Shown: piece after piece, positions 54,501 through 64,000 of the stretch
Position numbering within the stretch: the stretch's first letter is position 1
How the letters are laid out: each line of letters begins with the position of its first letter
Made by a program: the position numbers and the translations under genes
Notes under the pieces: generated by a model
Told to the model about the DNA's origin: nothing
Database searches by the model: none
What the model saw: the letters and a program-made list of their open reading frames with translations, nothing else
Assembly: GCF_000485595.1 (NCBI RefSeq)
Contig: NW_014577792.1
Location: 75,231-139,230, forward strand
Length of the DNA: 64,000 bases
Source: Priapulus caudatus
Taxonomy: Eukaryota; Priapulida; Priapulimorpha; Priapulimorphida; Priapulidae
Direction: 5' to 3'

Positions 54501-57500
54501 TCTCTTCCACTAGACAAACACAGATCACGACTACAACTGGTTGCCTGGTACAGAAATAGCCAATTTTGGATTTTTAGTTTGCATGCTCGATAGCTTTCAG
54601 CTCATTAGCAGATGCCTAACATGCTGTAACAACATTGCCGTTTTTGACTTTCACTTCAAATATGAACAGTGATGAATGCGGCGAGTGGGCATTGCAACAT
54701 TGCTGGATGTGTGAAAAGTTTGTAGAAACTTAAAAATAACTTAAAAACAAACACTCTGATTATAACTGCAGTTTTGACCACACGACTCGAAGTGTTTGGT
54801 AGACAGAAATTCCAACAGTACATCGCACTTTTTTAAAGTTGAAATTTTCTTATTCCTGAATTAGCTCAAAAACCATCAATGTTGAATGAAAATGTGTTAT
54901 TATTATCTGACATGTACCTTTAGGCTTCATTTCCACTGCTTGATTCTCCTTATCACCAGATTGCTGAGGTTCATCTTCATAATCAAGCTCTTCCTCTGAT
55001 AGGACATCTTTCTGGGAGACTTTCTCAGCAACCTATGAGAAAATAATGAAACGATTTGAAAGAGGAACAGAGACACTGATTATGCCCAATCTTCATCATT
55101 TATACATGAACTACAAACTCAATGATGTATATTAAAGATAGCAGAGTGATAGCTAGGGTTCTAGAGATTTAAACTGTAATCGTATTTTATGTCTTCATGT
55201 CTTAGCTGCAAAATTTAATGCATGTAGTTTTTACATGGCTTACATAAGAATCCTGCTACTATTAGCTTGTCTCATGCAAGTTTTGGAGTGCTTTTTATTG
55301 CTTAGAATTAGCCCCCAAAGCACCCGAACAAGCAAAAATATACAAGAGGAGATTCAATTTAAAATTTACACGTGTGACATGTTCACGTTCATAAACATGC
55401 TACAAAATGAAATACGCTAATTGTACTCATTTCCAAAACCATACCATCTGCATAGCATTTTCTTTCCGGTCCTTCTTGAGTTTAGATGGTGGTAGCTCCT
55501 CCTCTACATCAGAGTCGCTCTCAGCCTGCTGCACCTCACGCGTATCCAAAACAATCATCGGCTCCACGGGGTCAGGTTTCACATCCGGTATGATGTCCTG
55601 ACAAAACATATTAGAAGTAAAATAAGCAGGGAATTTTTCCCTCGAGCCAAAAAACAACGTAATATGACAATGGAATGGCTGAACCCACTTAAAGCAATAA
55701 GTGATATCGGAAAGTCCAGCTTTGGACATTTAGGTCATAGAAAAAGGGGGATAAAATGGCCAGGCACGCTTAGGAAAGTACATGATTAATGTAAACACTC
55801 GTGCGTTTTTAGTTTTTGCATTAACACAAACATTGCCAAATAGCCCAAATGACCACAATAATATTTGTAAATGTTTCTGTAAACAGAAACTCACAGTCTG
55901 TGAATTGAAGTACGATGTTAGTGAAGAGAATTATAGATCAAAAACCTAGACTAGTACTATCGTAACTATGTAATATATAGGCAACTTATCACCCCTCTTA
56001 TCCATGTTATCTGATCTCAATATGGCAGCAGGGACTTTCCGATATGGCTTATACATAATGCACAGAAAATACTGCAATAAATAATGCATAGTAGCAAGCT
56101 TCAACATGATATTGAAATACATACCGAGCTGTCATTTTATCCAAGCATCTAAATCAATAGAAAAATATGCAAATATGTGGAATAATGACCAGTTAACAAG
56201 ATGAATGGGAATGTGTTTGATGGCTTTCACATGTACACACATGCTGGTGTCTGCACGAGCTCCCACTTCTCACCTTTAGGACATCAGATGAGATGGCTAA
56301 GGTAGCTCTCTTAGCAGGTCTTGCCGTACCCCACCTACGCTTGCGCGTTGGCTGTTCGCCTGTCTTCTGTGTCGCTGTCTCAGTACTGCCTGTTCTTGTA
56401 GCTATTAAAAATGGAAAATGTTCACATAAGACAAACAAAAGTCAAAACTGTAGCATTGGAATTACATCTTCAATCAAAAATAATGGTGATCATTCATTTC
56501 TCATCAAACTGGAAGATGAAGTGCGAATTGTTTAATGCTTCCTTTTCATATGATATGATATATCATATTTCATATCATTTCATTTCCATATCTGTGCTAC
56601 ATGTTTACTGATGCTATATGGTACATATTTCTATTGATTAGAATGCAATAAAGGTTGCCTACAGTGTAGTGAAATCTTTCTTAGTTGGATCTTGGGTGGT
56701 TCTGTTGGAAGCAGAGGTTGCACCTGCAAAAACCATTAATTTACCTAGCATCATATGCTACAAATACAATGTCAAACAATCTTTTACATATAAAATTTTG
56801 CAATCTTTTTGCCTTTGACAAGTTTCTGCCAGGAGGCTTTGTGTTGGCTGTCTAAGAATAATGGCCAGATCTCTCGGTATCTTCACTCAAAATAAATTAA
56901 ACCATGTCTGCCGCTTTACAGCACCCATTTATACACTCAGAAAACATTTTTTCAATCTAGTCTCTGACAGTTCTAAGTGCAGCTGGTAACGCGACAAAGA
57001 ATACACGTAGGCGACTCCAATTTGCAAAGGTGACTCAACCAATCTGCTGAAGTCCATATGTCGCTCGCAGCTGGTCATCTACCTGGTCAATGATATAAAA
57101 TTAGCAAGGTGGAGGTAGGTGGGGCTAGCAGTGTCGTGATGTGTCCCGCAATCTATTTCTTTGAAGATGATATCAACTATCTCCAAAAGCAGGACGTGCT
57201 CATCAGTGGTGGAGGTGATCGCAGCGCAGTGTAGGTAGTCGGATCATTGAAAGTTATAGTTCGTTCACACAAAGTTGGATGTACCACTCAGCTGCACAGT
57301 CACATTTCGGCAAGGTCGAAGAAAAAGTAATCTGCATAGTCAATCACTGCCACTAGAGGTGGAGGTCTGTTCACCACATTCACACACGTGAACGGTGGTC
57401 AGGTAAGTGCAGTTTCATGGATCCACGATACGTCGGCCACGGAAGATCCAAGCTTATAAACACATGTAGCAGGAAGCTTCTAGCAACGTTGATAGCTGTA

Positions 57501-60500
57501 GATGTTTCAAGTGTGTTCATGATGCAGACTAAGCTGTAGACAGCAGTCACGGACGCGATAAATTTCATGCGACCTATGCCCATCGCATAGAATCAGGATT
57601 TCTTCTGTCTTGACGAAGTCTGCTCATCTACATGAAGCATACTAATTTCATTACAGAGTTTTTAAAAAGCACAGATCATTCACTTTGCAGCTCGTCAGGT
57701 GATGGCAAAAGTCTTAAGATGGCAAAAATCCATGTGTACATTTACTTCTGATAGTGAGAAAGGTGTAGAGCACAGAAAGCCATGAGAGGCATCCTTATTC
57801 CTAGCAGATAGATAGATATTCATTTCAACTCTTGCTGCCCGAGTTCACATAAGCTCAGCACCGATTAACGTGAGATTGTCTGGATGCCATTGACAGTCTT
57901 CAAAGGTCAGCACACTGTGGATCAGTTCTCATTGCAAATTCTACACATCCCGCGATGAGCCCAGCACTGTGGCATAATCGGCATACTTATATAGTACAAC
58001 CCCACTCACGTACTACGTAAGTACACCCTTGAACAGGGCACTTGGTTGACCATTTTGAACACTTCCATCGTTTTGATGCATGTTGATACTCTACAGCATG
58101 ATTTAGAGTATTGGCATTGTCAAATTCACTTGAAGCTAGGTAAGAAACTTCTTATCTTCTAGATAATCAGATCCGTGCTGGGTGTGTTGACACAGTAATG
58201 TTCTGCAGAGATACGTAATATGTCCGAGGTGTTTCTCAACATTTTGCTGTCACGTGATTGATGACACTCACACTGGCATGCAGCACAACCAGCAGCCCCA
58301 AGTCAATTTGTTTTCGGGCAGTGTCATGTCCAAGCAAGTCTAAGCAAATCAGAGAACAAAAGTGGCAAATCACTGATGATCAGAAGGTGTACATCAATCA
58401 TGTTTCGATGTGACGTTTTGAAGCAGGCAGACCCAACTTCCACTAACAGATCTCGTGTCACTTTGCTAGGTCACAGAGCAGTATTCCAGTTCAAACGAGT
58501 AAGCCGACCACGTGCCTCCTCAGCCAGTTCAGCACAGCAGGTACAACTCCGGCGTGGAATTTCACGACGTCTTTCCTTCACGCAGCTTCGGGAAGCTTCC
58601 GATTACGGCTCGTTCCAATCAAAGACGCGGTCAGAAGCATCAACATCTGGCCCAGTCAGGGCTCAGGAATTGTGGATAGCGCAGCTGCAGTCTCACTCTT
58701 CTCAACCCACTGCTAGCCCGGGGGACACGTGACGCCACTGTAATGCCAGCTTCTACCCATGCCTGACCTGACACACTTACAGTGTTCCTTAATGGCACAC
58801 AACACCAAAAAGCAAAATGGTTTTAAGAGCTTAGTTATTTCACCTCATCCAGACACATAAAAACTAATAACAGAAATGAGGAACTAATATTATCAACTTG
58901 CACATGTATGCACCAACCACACAGCATTGCATAAAACAATACCCTATTATGGGATTATGAGGGCAAAATAATATTCCAGCAGATAATCCAATCAATGATC
59001 ACTATATCAAGAGATATTTAATTAAAGCAGTTCTGTCATCTTCAAAAATAGCCCTAACTCTACAATACAATCGGATGTGAGAAATATCTATGACAATTTA
59101 CCAGTTAATAAATACGGAATTACGATATAAGATCGTCAACCTATTGCCAAAGTTCACCCATTGTGTGGGTATTTTTAGAGATATGGATTCTGGGGAAAGG
59201 TTTAGATTGCCTCATAGTTAATTCCTGGACTTGCTAATATGACATACTGTATTTTGGTTCTAGGACAAATACCCCCCGGACAATTACCCTCCATGCCATT
59301 CACCCCCCGGACATTTACCCCCGGACAATTACTCACTTGGTGTTTATTATTCATTGTTGAACAGTGATACAGGGAGGAGGTCGAGGAGGAGGGAAGAAGG
59401 TGGTGGATGAGGGGGGAGAAGGTGGAGGAGGAGAGCAGGTGGAGGAGGAGGGGGAGAAGGTGGGGAGAAGGTGGTGGAGGAGGAGGAGAGGAGGAGAGGA
59501 GGTGGAGGAGGAGGAGGAGAGGAGGAGGATGAAAGGAGGTGGAGGAGGAGGAAGAGGAGGATGAGAGGAGGTGGAGGAGGACGGATGAGAACGTGGGAGA
59601 AGGTGGTGGAGAGGCGGGGGAGAAGGTGGAAGAAGAGGAGGTGGAGAGGGAGGAGGTAGAATGAGGGTGCCCTAGCCTGACCTCCCTCAACCACCATCTC
59701 TACCTCTCCTCTCCCGCCTCCTATTACCCTCCTCCACTACCCTCTCGCCGTCGTCGCATCTAACTCTCCTCAAATTTCGCGGGGCGTAAATGTCTGGGGG
59801 TAGATGTCCCGGATGGTAAATGTCCAGGGGGGGGTAAATGCCCGTGGGGTAAGATGGTCCGGGGGTAATTGCGCGGGGTGAATGCATGGGGGTAAATGTC
59901 CGTCCCGGGGCCTGATCTGTCTGGGTGTATTTTCCTGTATTTTTCTACCGCATATAAGATGCGCAGATGATAAGATTAACAATAAGTAACGTTAAGGGGG
60001 AAAATTTAAAGCGACCAATACCAAAAATTTGCACCCCTTATTTAGCCTTAATCACACTGACCATCACAGTTATTATTTTTACATGTGTTACACGATAGTG
60101 CCCCAGACGACTCAGCAATATAACACAAGGCTGATCAATGCTTATAGTATATTACGTAAAACTAAGAAAAATAGAGAAAATGCATATGATTAGCTTTAAG
60201 TTGGCAGCCGAAGCATTGTTGCCTAAAAACATGTTTGGCTGTGAATGCCAGTGCCATGTTTATATAATCAGTAACACGTTTCAAGTTACATACAACTGGT
60301 CATGTTTAAAGGCTGGATAATTCTTATCTGAAAGATCTTTGGCTGGTAAGATGCAGGATGTTTTCTACGATGCAACTTATGCATCTTATAGGATTGCATT
60401 CCTATGGACAGTATGTAGCAGTACTTGGATTCGTACTGATATATTTCCTCATAATGGATTTTTGCTACACCCTATCCTGACCTACAATTTCAACAAAAAT

Positions 60501-63259
60501 TGGCTACATCATGTGCACACGCTAAAATGAAGAGCATAAACAAACGCCTTCCCTCTTTTCTCTGTCTTGTCTCTTGCATTGCCTCCTCGTTCAACAACCT
60601 CAAACCCTAAAACAGAAGAATCCCCTTCGAGCCCTAACATCAATTCAAGGATAAAGTAGTAAAACGCATTTCAAAAGTGAAGATTCGAAGCAAGTCTTCC
60701 TGAACTGTTAACAGAATTTTTCCACACATTATGTACACATATTACTGGTATTGCTTGTGCTGAACAGCAGTGTCCTAACTGTAAAAGGCTAAGCTTTCTT
60801 TGAGCACTCTCACTGTTATAACTTTCACGCAAAATATGCATAATGAAGTCTCCTCAAAAAAAAGTCCCTACAACGTTCTCAATGGCAGCTTGCATCCAGA
60901 CCAACAGAGAGCTGTACCAGTCTACACAACCACTACAGTCACCCAAACGAAACCTCTCCCATTTTGTCTGCTGGTGGCAATTAGAAGTTAATTGTTGCGA
61001 TATACTGAAAGAACTGAGCAAGAGAGGTAGGGTGGCTGGGGTCGGCTGGATCATAAGAACCTTCATACTTACTTTGAGATTTTTTGTCACTTTAGGTGAT
61101 TTGACTTCCACGAATTCTCCTTCCCATCTTGTCCCACGCGGCAAACAGCAAAACATGCTATACATAATAAAAATGATTTTTTTTAAGCAATAGCAAGACG
61201 CACCCATTGAAAGCTTGGACACCATACTTATTAGACATCAGCTGGACCACAAACGTAAGAGAGAAGGCAGAATAGCGCCATTGATTATGCAAATGTTGAC
61301 GAAGCTAAGAGTATCAGCTGGAACAGTGAATACGAAGCTGTCATTATTATAGAGCAGACAGCTAATATCAACGTGGGACGAGAAAGACGGACTGTTGGAA
61401 GTTTGCTGGCAACTGGCAGCTGTATTATAAAAAGCGGCGCCAACGCTCCATTAGCGACGTGTTCCAACTTTGATATCCTTAATGAGTGAAATCCAACCTA
61501 ACCCCTAACCCTAAATACATAAACGCACAAACTAATTATGACACATTGACATATATATATATATACTAATTGTAGTATGACCTTAATGACATTAATGGGG
61601 ACATCTCCTAATGAGATGCACCCACCATAAAAAGACATGCAAAGCTGTGACAAAGCAGCCCGACTAATGTCAATGCATATCCAGCAGCACAAATCCAAGA
61701 TAGCGAGTGTATGGGTGTGCCCTGTGCAGTGATGTAAGTGTAGGTGAGGTGAGGTGAGGGTGAGTGGGTTGGTGCTCAACTTTCACATGCTCTGCAAGCG
61801 GAAATAACTCAACCATCTTTGCCTGATTGGCTGGTTCTCAGAATTATTACATTATCNNNNNNNNNNNNNNNNNNNNNNNNNTCCTCCTCTTCCTCCTCCT
61901 CTTCCTCCACCTCCTCTCCTCCTCCTCCACCACCTTCTCTTCACCTTCTCCCCCTCCTCCTCCACCACCTTCTCCCCACCTTCTCCCCCTCCTCCACCAC
62001 CTTCTTCCTTCCTCCTCGACCTCCTTCCTGTATCACTGTTCAACAATGAATAATAAACACCAAGTGAGTAAATGTCCGGGGGTAATTGCCCGGGGGGTGA
62101 TTGTCCGGGGTGTATTTGTCCTGTATTTTTCTACCCATAAGATGCGCAGATGATAAGATTTAACATAAGTAATTTAAGGGGAAAAATTTAAAGCAGACTA
62201 ACCTACCAAAAATTTTGCACCCTTATTTAGCCTTAATCACTGACCTCCAGTATTATTTACATTGTTACACAGATAGTGCCCCAGACGACTCAGCAATATA
62301 ACACAAGGCTGATCAATGCTTATATATAACGTAAAAGTAAAAATAGAGAAAATGCATATGATTAGCTTTAAAGTTGCAAGAAGCATTGTTGCCTAAAAAC
62401 ATGTTGCTGTGAATGCCAGTGCCATGTTTATATAATCAGTAACACGTTCAATTAAATACAACTGGGGTCATTTTAAAGCTGGAAATTCTTATCGAAAGAT
62501 CTTTGGCTGGTAAGATGCAGGATGTTTCTAGATGCACACTTATGCATCTTATAGGATTGCATCCTATGAGCCAGTATGTACAGTACTTGGATTCGTACTG
62601 ATATTAGTTCCTTCATATTGATTTTTGCTACCCTACTGACCTACATTTAACAAAAATTGGCTACATACATGTGCACACGCTAAATGAAGAGCATAAAAAA
62701 TTACCTCTTTTTCTGTCTTGTCTACTTGCATTGCCTCCTCTTCAACAACCTCAACCCTAAAACAATAGAAATCCCTCTGAGCCCTAACATCAATTAATGA
62801 CTAAAATAGTAAAATGCGTTTCAAAGTGAAGATTTCGAACAGTCTTTCTGACCGTTAAAGAATTTTTCCAACCATTATGTACAATATTACTGGTATTGCT
62901 TGCTGAACAGCAAGTGTCTACTGTAAGGCTAACATTTCTTTGAGCACTCTCACCTTAGTACTTTCACTAAAATATGCAATAATGAAGATTTCTCTAAAAA
63001 AAAGTCCCTACACGTGCTCAATGGCAGCTTGCATCAAGAAACAGAGATGCTGTACCAGTCTACAACCACTACATCACTCAAACGAAATTCACTTTTGTCT
63101 GCTGGTTGCCAATTAGAAGTTAATTGTTGCGATACTGAAGAACTAAGTAAGAGAGGTATGGGTGGCTGGGGTCGGTGGATCATAAAGAAACTTATACTTA
63201 CTTTTGAGATTTTTTGTCACTTTTAGGTGATTCGACTTCCACTGAATTCTCCTTCCCAT
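42055..63259 (-). CDS. ACIN1: ACIN1 (Acinus), C-terminal two-fifths or more; N-terminus beyond window
   Basis: Acinus is a nuclear scaffold of the ASAP complex, with RNPS1 and SAP18, linked to the exon-junction complex, splicing and apoptotic chromatin condensation. Exons in transcript order: 63202-63259, 62705-62756, 56663-56723, 56274-56401, 55445-55597, 54918-55032, 54271-54509, 53816-53923, 53452-53532, 53018-53211, 52370-52494, 51939-52048, 42690-42806, 42055-42114 (stop 42055-42057). All junctions keep phase and give about 532 residues. Order: acidic linker ([27 protein letters not shown]), [32 protein letters not shown] ([52 protein letters not shown]), charged coil, RSB motif ([20 protein letters not shown]) and an RS tail ([19 protein letters not shown]). 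The SAP domain expected at the N-terminus is not in the window. The intron from 51939 to 42806 is about 9 kb of repeats. Confidence 0.94.
42543..42595. repeat. (CAA)n microsatellite in ACIN1 intron
   Basis: About eleven consecutive CAA units, then TAAATAATAATAAATG, lie between the last two ACIN1 exons. Confidence 0.95.
43809..43881 (-). CDS. ACIN1: Second, divergent RSB-like coding segment in ACIN1 (alternative exon or alternative start)
   Basis: The minus strand reads [18 protein letters not shown] then LSEEE up to a GTACTG donor at 43808, whose phase fits the next ACIN1 exon ([10 protein letters not shown]). Its last 22 residues align without gaps to the canonical RSB exon at 51939-52048, sharing KT, P, YW, PL and the acidic end. 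Possible upstream borders: acceptor ATTGAG (exon 43809-43881, phase not matching the canonical upstream exon), acceptor ATAAAG (exon 43809-43859, phase 0, which could be spliced in tandem), or an ATG in this segment (43877, 43871 or 43901) used from an internal promoter. The last would give a short RSB plus RS-tail protein lacking the RRM. It could also be an unused relic exon. Confidence 0.5.
44640..44712 (-). ncRNA. Possible decayed tRNA-like SINE
   Basis: The minus strand has an A-box-like TGGTCGAATGACTAAAAGCC and a B-box-like GGGTCAGCGTTTTAATTCC about 35 bases apart. It does not fold into a clear cloverleaf as read, so it is a weak candidate. Confidence 0.25.
44780..45000. mobile_element. 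Left-end fragment of the DR1-bearing TIR element family
   Basis: AGAGCCGCAGAGCGACTGGG CTCATCTGAGG matches the left terminus of 18138-19326; the rest diverges. A CCCTAACCCCTAACCC stretch follows at 44996-45011. Confidence 0.5.
45070..45554 (-). repeat. Two tandem copies (about 240 bp) each with a tRNA-like SINE head
   Basis: Sequence from AATCATGTAAATATTTGCGT to ACCCTCCTCTTGAGG occurs twice in tandem (45070-45303 and 45304-45554). Within each, the minus strand reads GGATAGCCGAATGGGTACAG (A-box-like) and GGTCCTTGAATCGAATCCC (B-box-like), then a TTTTTT pol III terminator, at about 45139-45212 and 45398-45470. This is the architecture of a tRNA-derived SINE or tRNA pseudogene. Confidence 0.6.
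45280..46097. mobile_element. Right part of a DR1-bearing TIR element
   Basis: Homologous to the right two thirds of 18138-19326, ending GTCAGATGAGCT. It keeps TGACCTTTGACCTTTAACCC (45891-45910). Confidence 0.7.
46455..47085. repeat. Repeat B, copy without insertion (empty site)
   Basis: Matches 47250-47402 plus 48640-49115. At the junction (CGTGTTAATAATACACG...TAATAAACTGTAGTG) it lacks the 1.24-kb element present in the other copy. Confidence 0.85.
47120..47260. repeat. Single unit of the AGGTCAATTAGGGGCCGAGTT satellite with AGGTCA array
   Basis: Shares CTCCCCAAGAGATGTGTAAG, GCTAGGTCAATTAGGGGCCG and AGTTATAGAGCGGAAGGGAA with the array at 49.98-51.0 kb. It ends in four back-to-back AGGTCA hexamers (47221-47247). 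Confidence 0.85.
47250..49115. repeat. Repeat B, copy with insertion (filled site)
   Basis: Flanks match 46455-47085; the 47403-48637 element interrupts it. Confidence 0.85.
47403..48637. mobile_element. DR1-family TIR element at a filled site
   Basis: Complete copy from CAAGTGCCGACCAGAGCG to the GTACTACGTCAG end, about 1.24 kb, with many indels relative to 18138-19326. TTATTAA on the left and TAATAAA on the right resemble the uninterrupted TTAATAATA of the empty copy, suggesting a short AT-rich target site. Confidence 0.75.
49270..49905. repeat. Repeat A, second copy
   Basis: Direct, indel-rich match to 40800-41390, ending just before the N gap at 49928. Confidence 0.85.
49928..49952. other. 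Assembly gap (25 N)
   Basis: Separates repeat A from the satellite array. Confidence 1.
49960..51003. repeat. Satellite-like tandem array (unit about 100-160 bp)
   Basis: The words GACCTGGTTTTGGTACGC, CACCTTCTCCCCAAGATGTG, AAGTATACCAAGTTTGG, AGGTCAATTAGGGGCCGAGT and TATAGAGCGGAAGGGAAATA recur about eight times in the same order with heavy indels. It lies in the long ACIN1 intron. Confidence 0.85.
51100..51923. mobile_element. Truncated DR1-family TIR element abutting the ACIN1 RSB exon
   Basis: Homology to 18138-19326 runs from GGCTCATCTAACAGG to CACAGTGATGCTTTTC and stops about 15 bases from the ACIN1 exon donor at 51938, so the insertion or deletion breakpoint is almost at the splice site. 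Confidence 0.7.
51939..54509 (-). CDS. ACIN1: ACIN1 RRM to RSB-motif exons
   Basis: Six exons carry the functional core. 54271-54509 and 53816-53923 form the RRM, whose intron falls after SHCFAE. 53452-53532 encodes [20 protein letters not shown]. 53018-53211 is a long Glu/Arg/Lys coil ending [16 protein letters not shown]. 52370-52494 is Ser/Arg-rich ([25 protein letters not shown]). 51939-52048 carries the RSB motif, which in Acinus binds RNPS1 and SAP18 to build the ASAP complex. Borders are AG/GT throughout and phase is kept. Order and spacing match remembered human ACIN1. Confidence 0.95.
54918..56723 (-). CDS. ACIN1: ACIN1 pre-RRM linker exons
   Basis: 54918-55032 encodes [20 protein letters not shown] and [11 protein letters not shown]. 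55445-55597 encodes [20 protein letters not shown] then an acidic serine cluster ([13 protein letters not shown]). 56274-56401 encodes [20 protein letters not shown] with SDVLK. 56663-56723 encodes [20 protein letters not shown]. The RKRRWG ... ISSDVLK ... IIPDVKP progression is the conserved vertebrate Acinus signature (RKWG ... ISTDSLK ... IPDIKP, recalled). The first of these, 56663, is the least certain because it rests on phase and splice sites only. Confidence 0.85.
56880..57900. other. ACIN1 intron, nothing firmly recognised
   Basis: Sequence of mixed composition with no TIRs found. It may belong to the decayed retroelement whose RT-like motif is at 57.95 kb. Confidence 0.3.
57950..58015 (-). 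pseudogene. Possible decayed reverse-transcriptase motif of a non-LTR retroelement
   Basis: The minus strand reads [20 protein letters not shown] before a stop, close to the (V/L)-x-YADD-x-x-(V/L)-L-G active-site block of non-LTR retroelement reverse transcriptases, with the second catalytic Asp replaced by Tyr. Flanking sequence is interrupted by stops. One motif only, so this is tentative. Confidence 0.35.
58376..58732 (+). other. Unrecognised 118-codon ORF in ACIN1 intron
   Basis: Opposite strand to ACIN1. Ser/Arg/Gln-rich ([40 protein letters not shown]), ending at TGA. It reads more like real protein than the surrounding frames and sits next to the possible reverse-transcriptase remnant. 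No family is recognised. Confidence 0.25.
59258..59915. mobile_element. Fold-back element: inverted GGACATTTACCCC arrays around a GGAGGA core
   Basis: The left side has tandem GGACAATTACCCCCC/GGACATTTACCCCC units (59278-59335). The right side has the inverse GGGGTAAATGTCC-type units many times (59785-59905). Between them is a GGAGGAGGAG/GAAGGTGG purine array (59370-59660) and a CT-rich segment. A rearranged part, in inverse order, appears at 61882-62115 beside the gap. The Pro/Ser/Leu- or Gly/Arg/Glu-rich ORFs here are artefacts. Confidence 0.75.
59935..61856. repeat. Direct duplication of ACIN1 5' region, copy 1
   Basis: From CCTGTATTTTTCTACCGCAT to the N gap this matches 62107-64000 in the same orientation, with indels. 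Two ACIN1 exons are included (60543-60612 and 61073-61127). The first lacks the GT donor (GAGGGAAGG instead of GAGGTAATT) and both are out of frame, so this copy is not the one used in the gene model. Confidence 0.9.
61857..61881. other. Assembly gap (25 N)
   Basis: The gap lies exactly between the two copies of the ACIN1 5' duplication. Confidence 1.
61882..62045. repeat. (TCC)n pyrimidine-rich array
   Basis: Complement of the GGA core at 59370-59660; the adjoining CCTGTATCACTGTTCAACAA is the reverse complement of 59354-59373. Confidence 0.9.
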
Positions 63260-64000
63260 CTGTCCCACGGGCAACAGGCAAAACATGCTAAAAATAATAA
63301 AAATGATTTTTTTACAATAGCAGACCACCATTGAACTTGGACACCATATTATTAGGACATCAGCTGGACCACAAAGTAAGAGTTAAAAGCATAATAGGCC
63401 CATTGATTATGCAATGTTGACGAATGCTAAGGGGTTCAGTGGACAGTGAATATGAAGCTGTCATATGAAATATGACATTGTGTAAAAGCTGTCATATGTA
63501 ATATGAAGCAGTGGACAGCTATATGAAGTGGGACAGAGAAAGAGGACTGTTTGGAAGTTTTGCTGGCAACTGGCAGCTGTAGTTAATAAAAAGGGCCAAC
63601 GCTCCATTACGAGTGTTCCCAACTTTGATATCATTAATGATTGATAATCCTAACCCTAACCCTAACCTAAATGACATTAAACCACAAACTAATATATGAC
63701 CATGACCATATATATATATATATATATGTTAGTATGACCATTAATGACATTAATGTTGGGAACACTCCTAATGGAGTATCACCCATAAAAAGACATGACA
63801 AGCTGTGACTAAAGCAGTCAATGCCATATCCAGCAAGCCACAAACTCAAGATGAGGCGAGTGTATGGGTGTGTGTGCGTGTGAGGTGATGTAAGTGTAGG
63901 TGAGGTGAGGTGAGGTGAGGTGGGGTGTGTGTGCTCAACTTTCATGTCTGCAAGGAAAAACTCAACCTATCTTTGCCTGATTTGGCTGGTTCCTTAGATA
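62107..64000. repeat. Direct duplication of ACIN1 5' region, copy 2 (functional exons)
   Basis: Counterpart of 59935-61856, extending to the window end. It carries intact ACIN1 exons 62705-62756 and 63202-63259. CCTAACCCTAACCCTAACC is at 63649-63667 and a TATATATATA tract at 63709-63726. Confidence 0.9.
62705..63259 (-). CDS. ACIN1: ACIN1 acidic-linker exons (most 5' exons in window)
   Basis: 63202-63259 (acceptor GGACAG, donor GTAAGT) encodes [18 protein letters not shown]. 62705-62756 (acceptor TTTTAG, donor GTAATT) encodes [17 protein letters not shown]. Phases interlock with each other and with the exon ending at 56723. The acidic/Lys composition suits the Acinus linker, but there is no conserved motif here, so assignment relies on phase and position. 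Confidence 0.7.

Noticed and set aside
59202-59697. Ser/Pro/Leu-rich 116-162 codon ORFs
   Set aside because: Derived from the GGAGGA/TCCTCC array of the fold-back element; the same occurs at 61819-62153.

Overview
This is eukaryotic, almost certainly metazoan, DNA. Three conserved animal genes are split into many short exons with GT..AG introns, and the space between is packed with terminal-inverted-repeat (TIR) elements, microsatellites, minisatellites and tRNA-like repeats. Several direct segmental repeats and four runs of N suggest a draft assembly of a highly polymorphic genome. The repeats look more like a marine invertebrate than a vertebrate, but I cannot name the species or phylum.

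Region 1 (1-8.2 kb, + strand): VPS4, the ESCRT-III disassembly ATPase. Eleven of its coding exons are visible; the short first exon is not found. Its introns hold a hAT-type MITE with a perfect 8-bp target duplication and a TTAA-flanked MITE. Region 2 (10.3-29.3 kb, - strand): VPS9D1, an MIT-like plus VPS9 (RAB5 GEF) protein, convergent with VPS4. All 14 coding exons can be located, joined in phase and spliced to about 650 aa, close to the human length. Two adjacent genes therefore encode MIT-type endosomal proteins.

Region 3 (15.4-32.7 kb): a 7-8 kb block is present twice. The downstream copy is collinear with VPS9D1. The upstream copy sits inside a later VPS9D1 intron, repeats the three MIT exons out of order and ends at an N gap. 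The two copies differ by many single-base indels. I read this as probable unresolved haplotype duplication, not biology, but list it for checking.

Region 4 (33-42 kb): no confirmed gene. It holds a CpG-rich candidate promoter, several inverted-repeat elements (one with telomere-like CCCTAA units), a perfect 29-bp hairpin next to a GA array, a paired CRE site and one unexplained ORF.

Region 5 (42.0-63.3 kb, - strand, N-terminus outside the window): ACIN1 (Acinus), a splicing and exon-junction ASAP/PSAP-complex protein. Fourteen exons encode the acidic linker, RRM, RSB motif and RS-rich tail, about 530 aa. A second, divergent RSB-like coding segment lies at 43.8 kb between the canonical RSB exon and the tail exons; it is the most biologically interesting signal here. 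A further segmental repeat (59.9-61.9 kb against 62.1-64.0 kb) duplicates two ACIN1 exons, again across an N gap.

I found no CRISPR array, operon, rRNA or intact tRNA. Exon boundaries were inferred by reading splice sites and checking phase by hand; similarity statements are to family members recalled from memory, not database searches.
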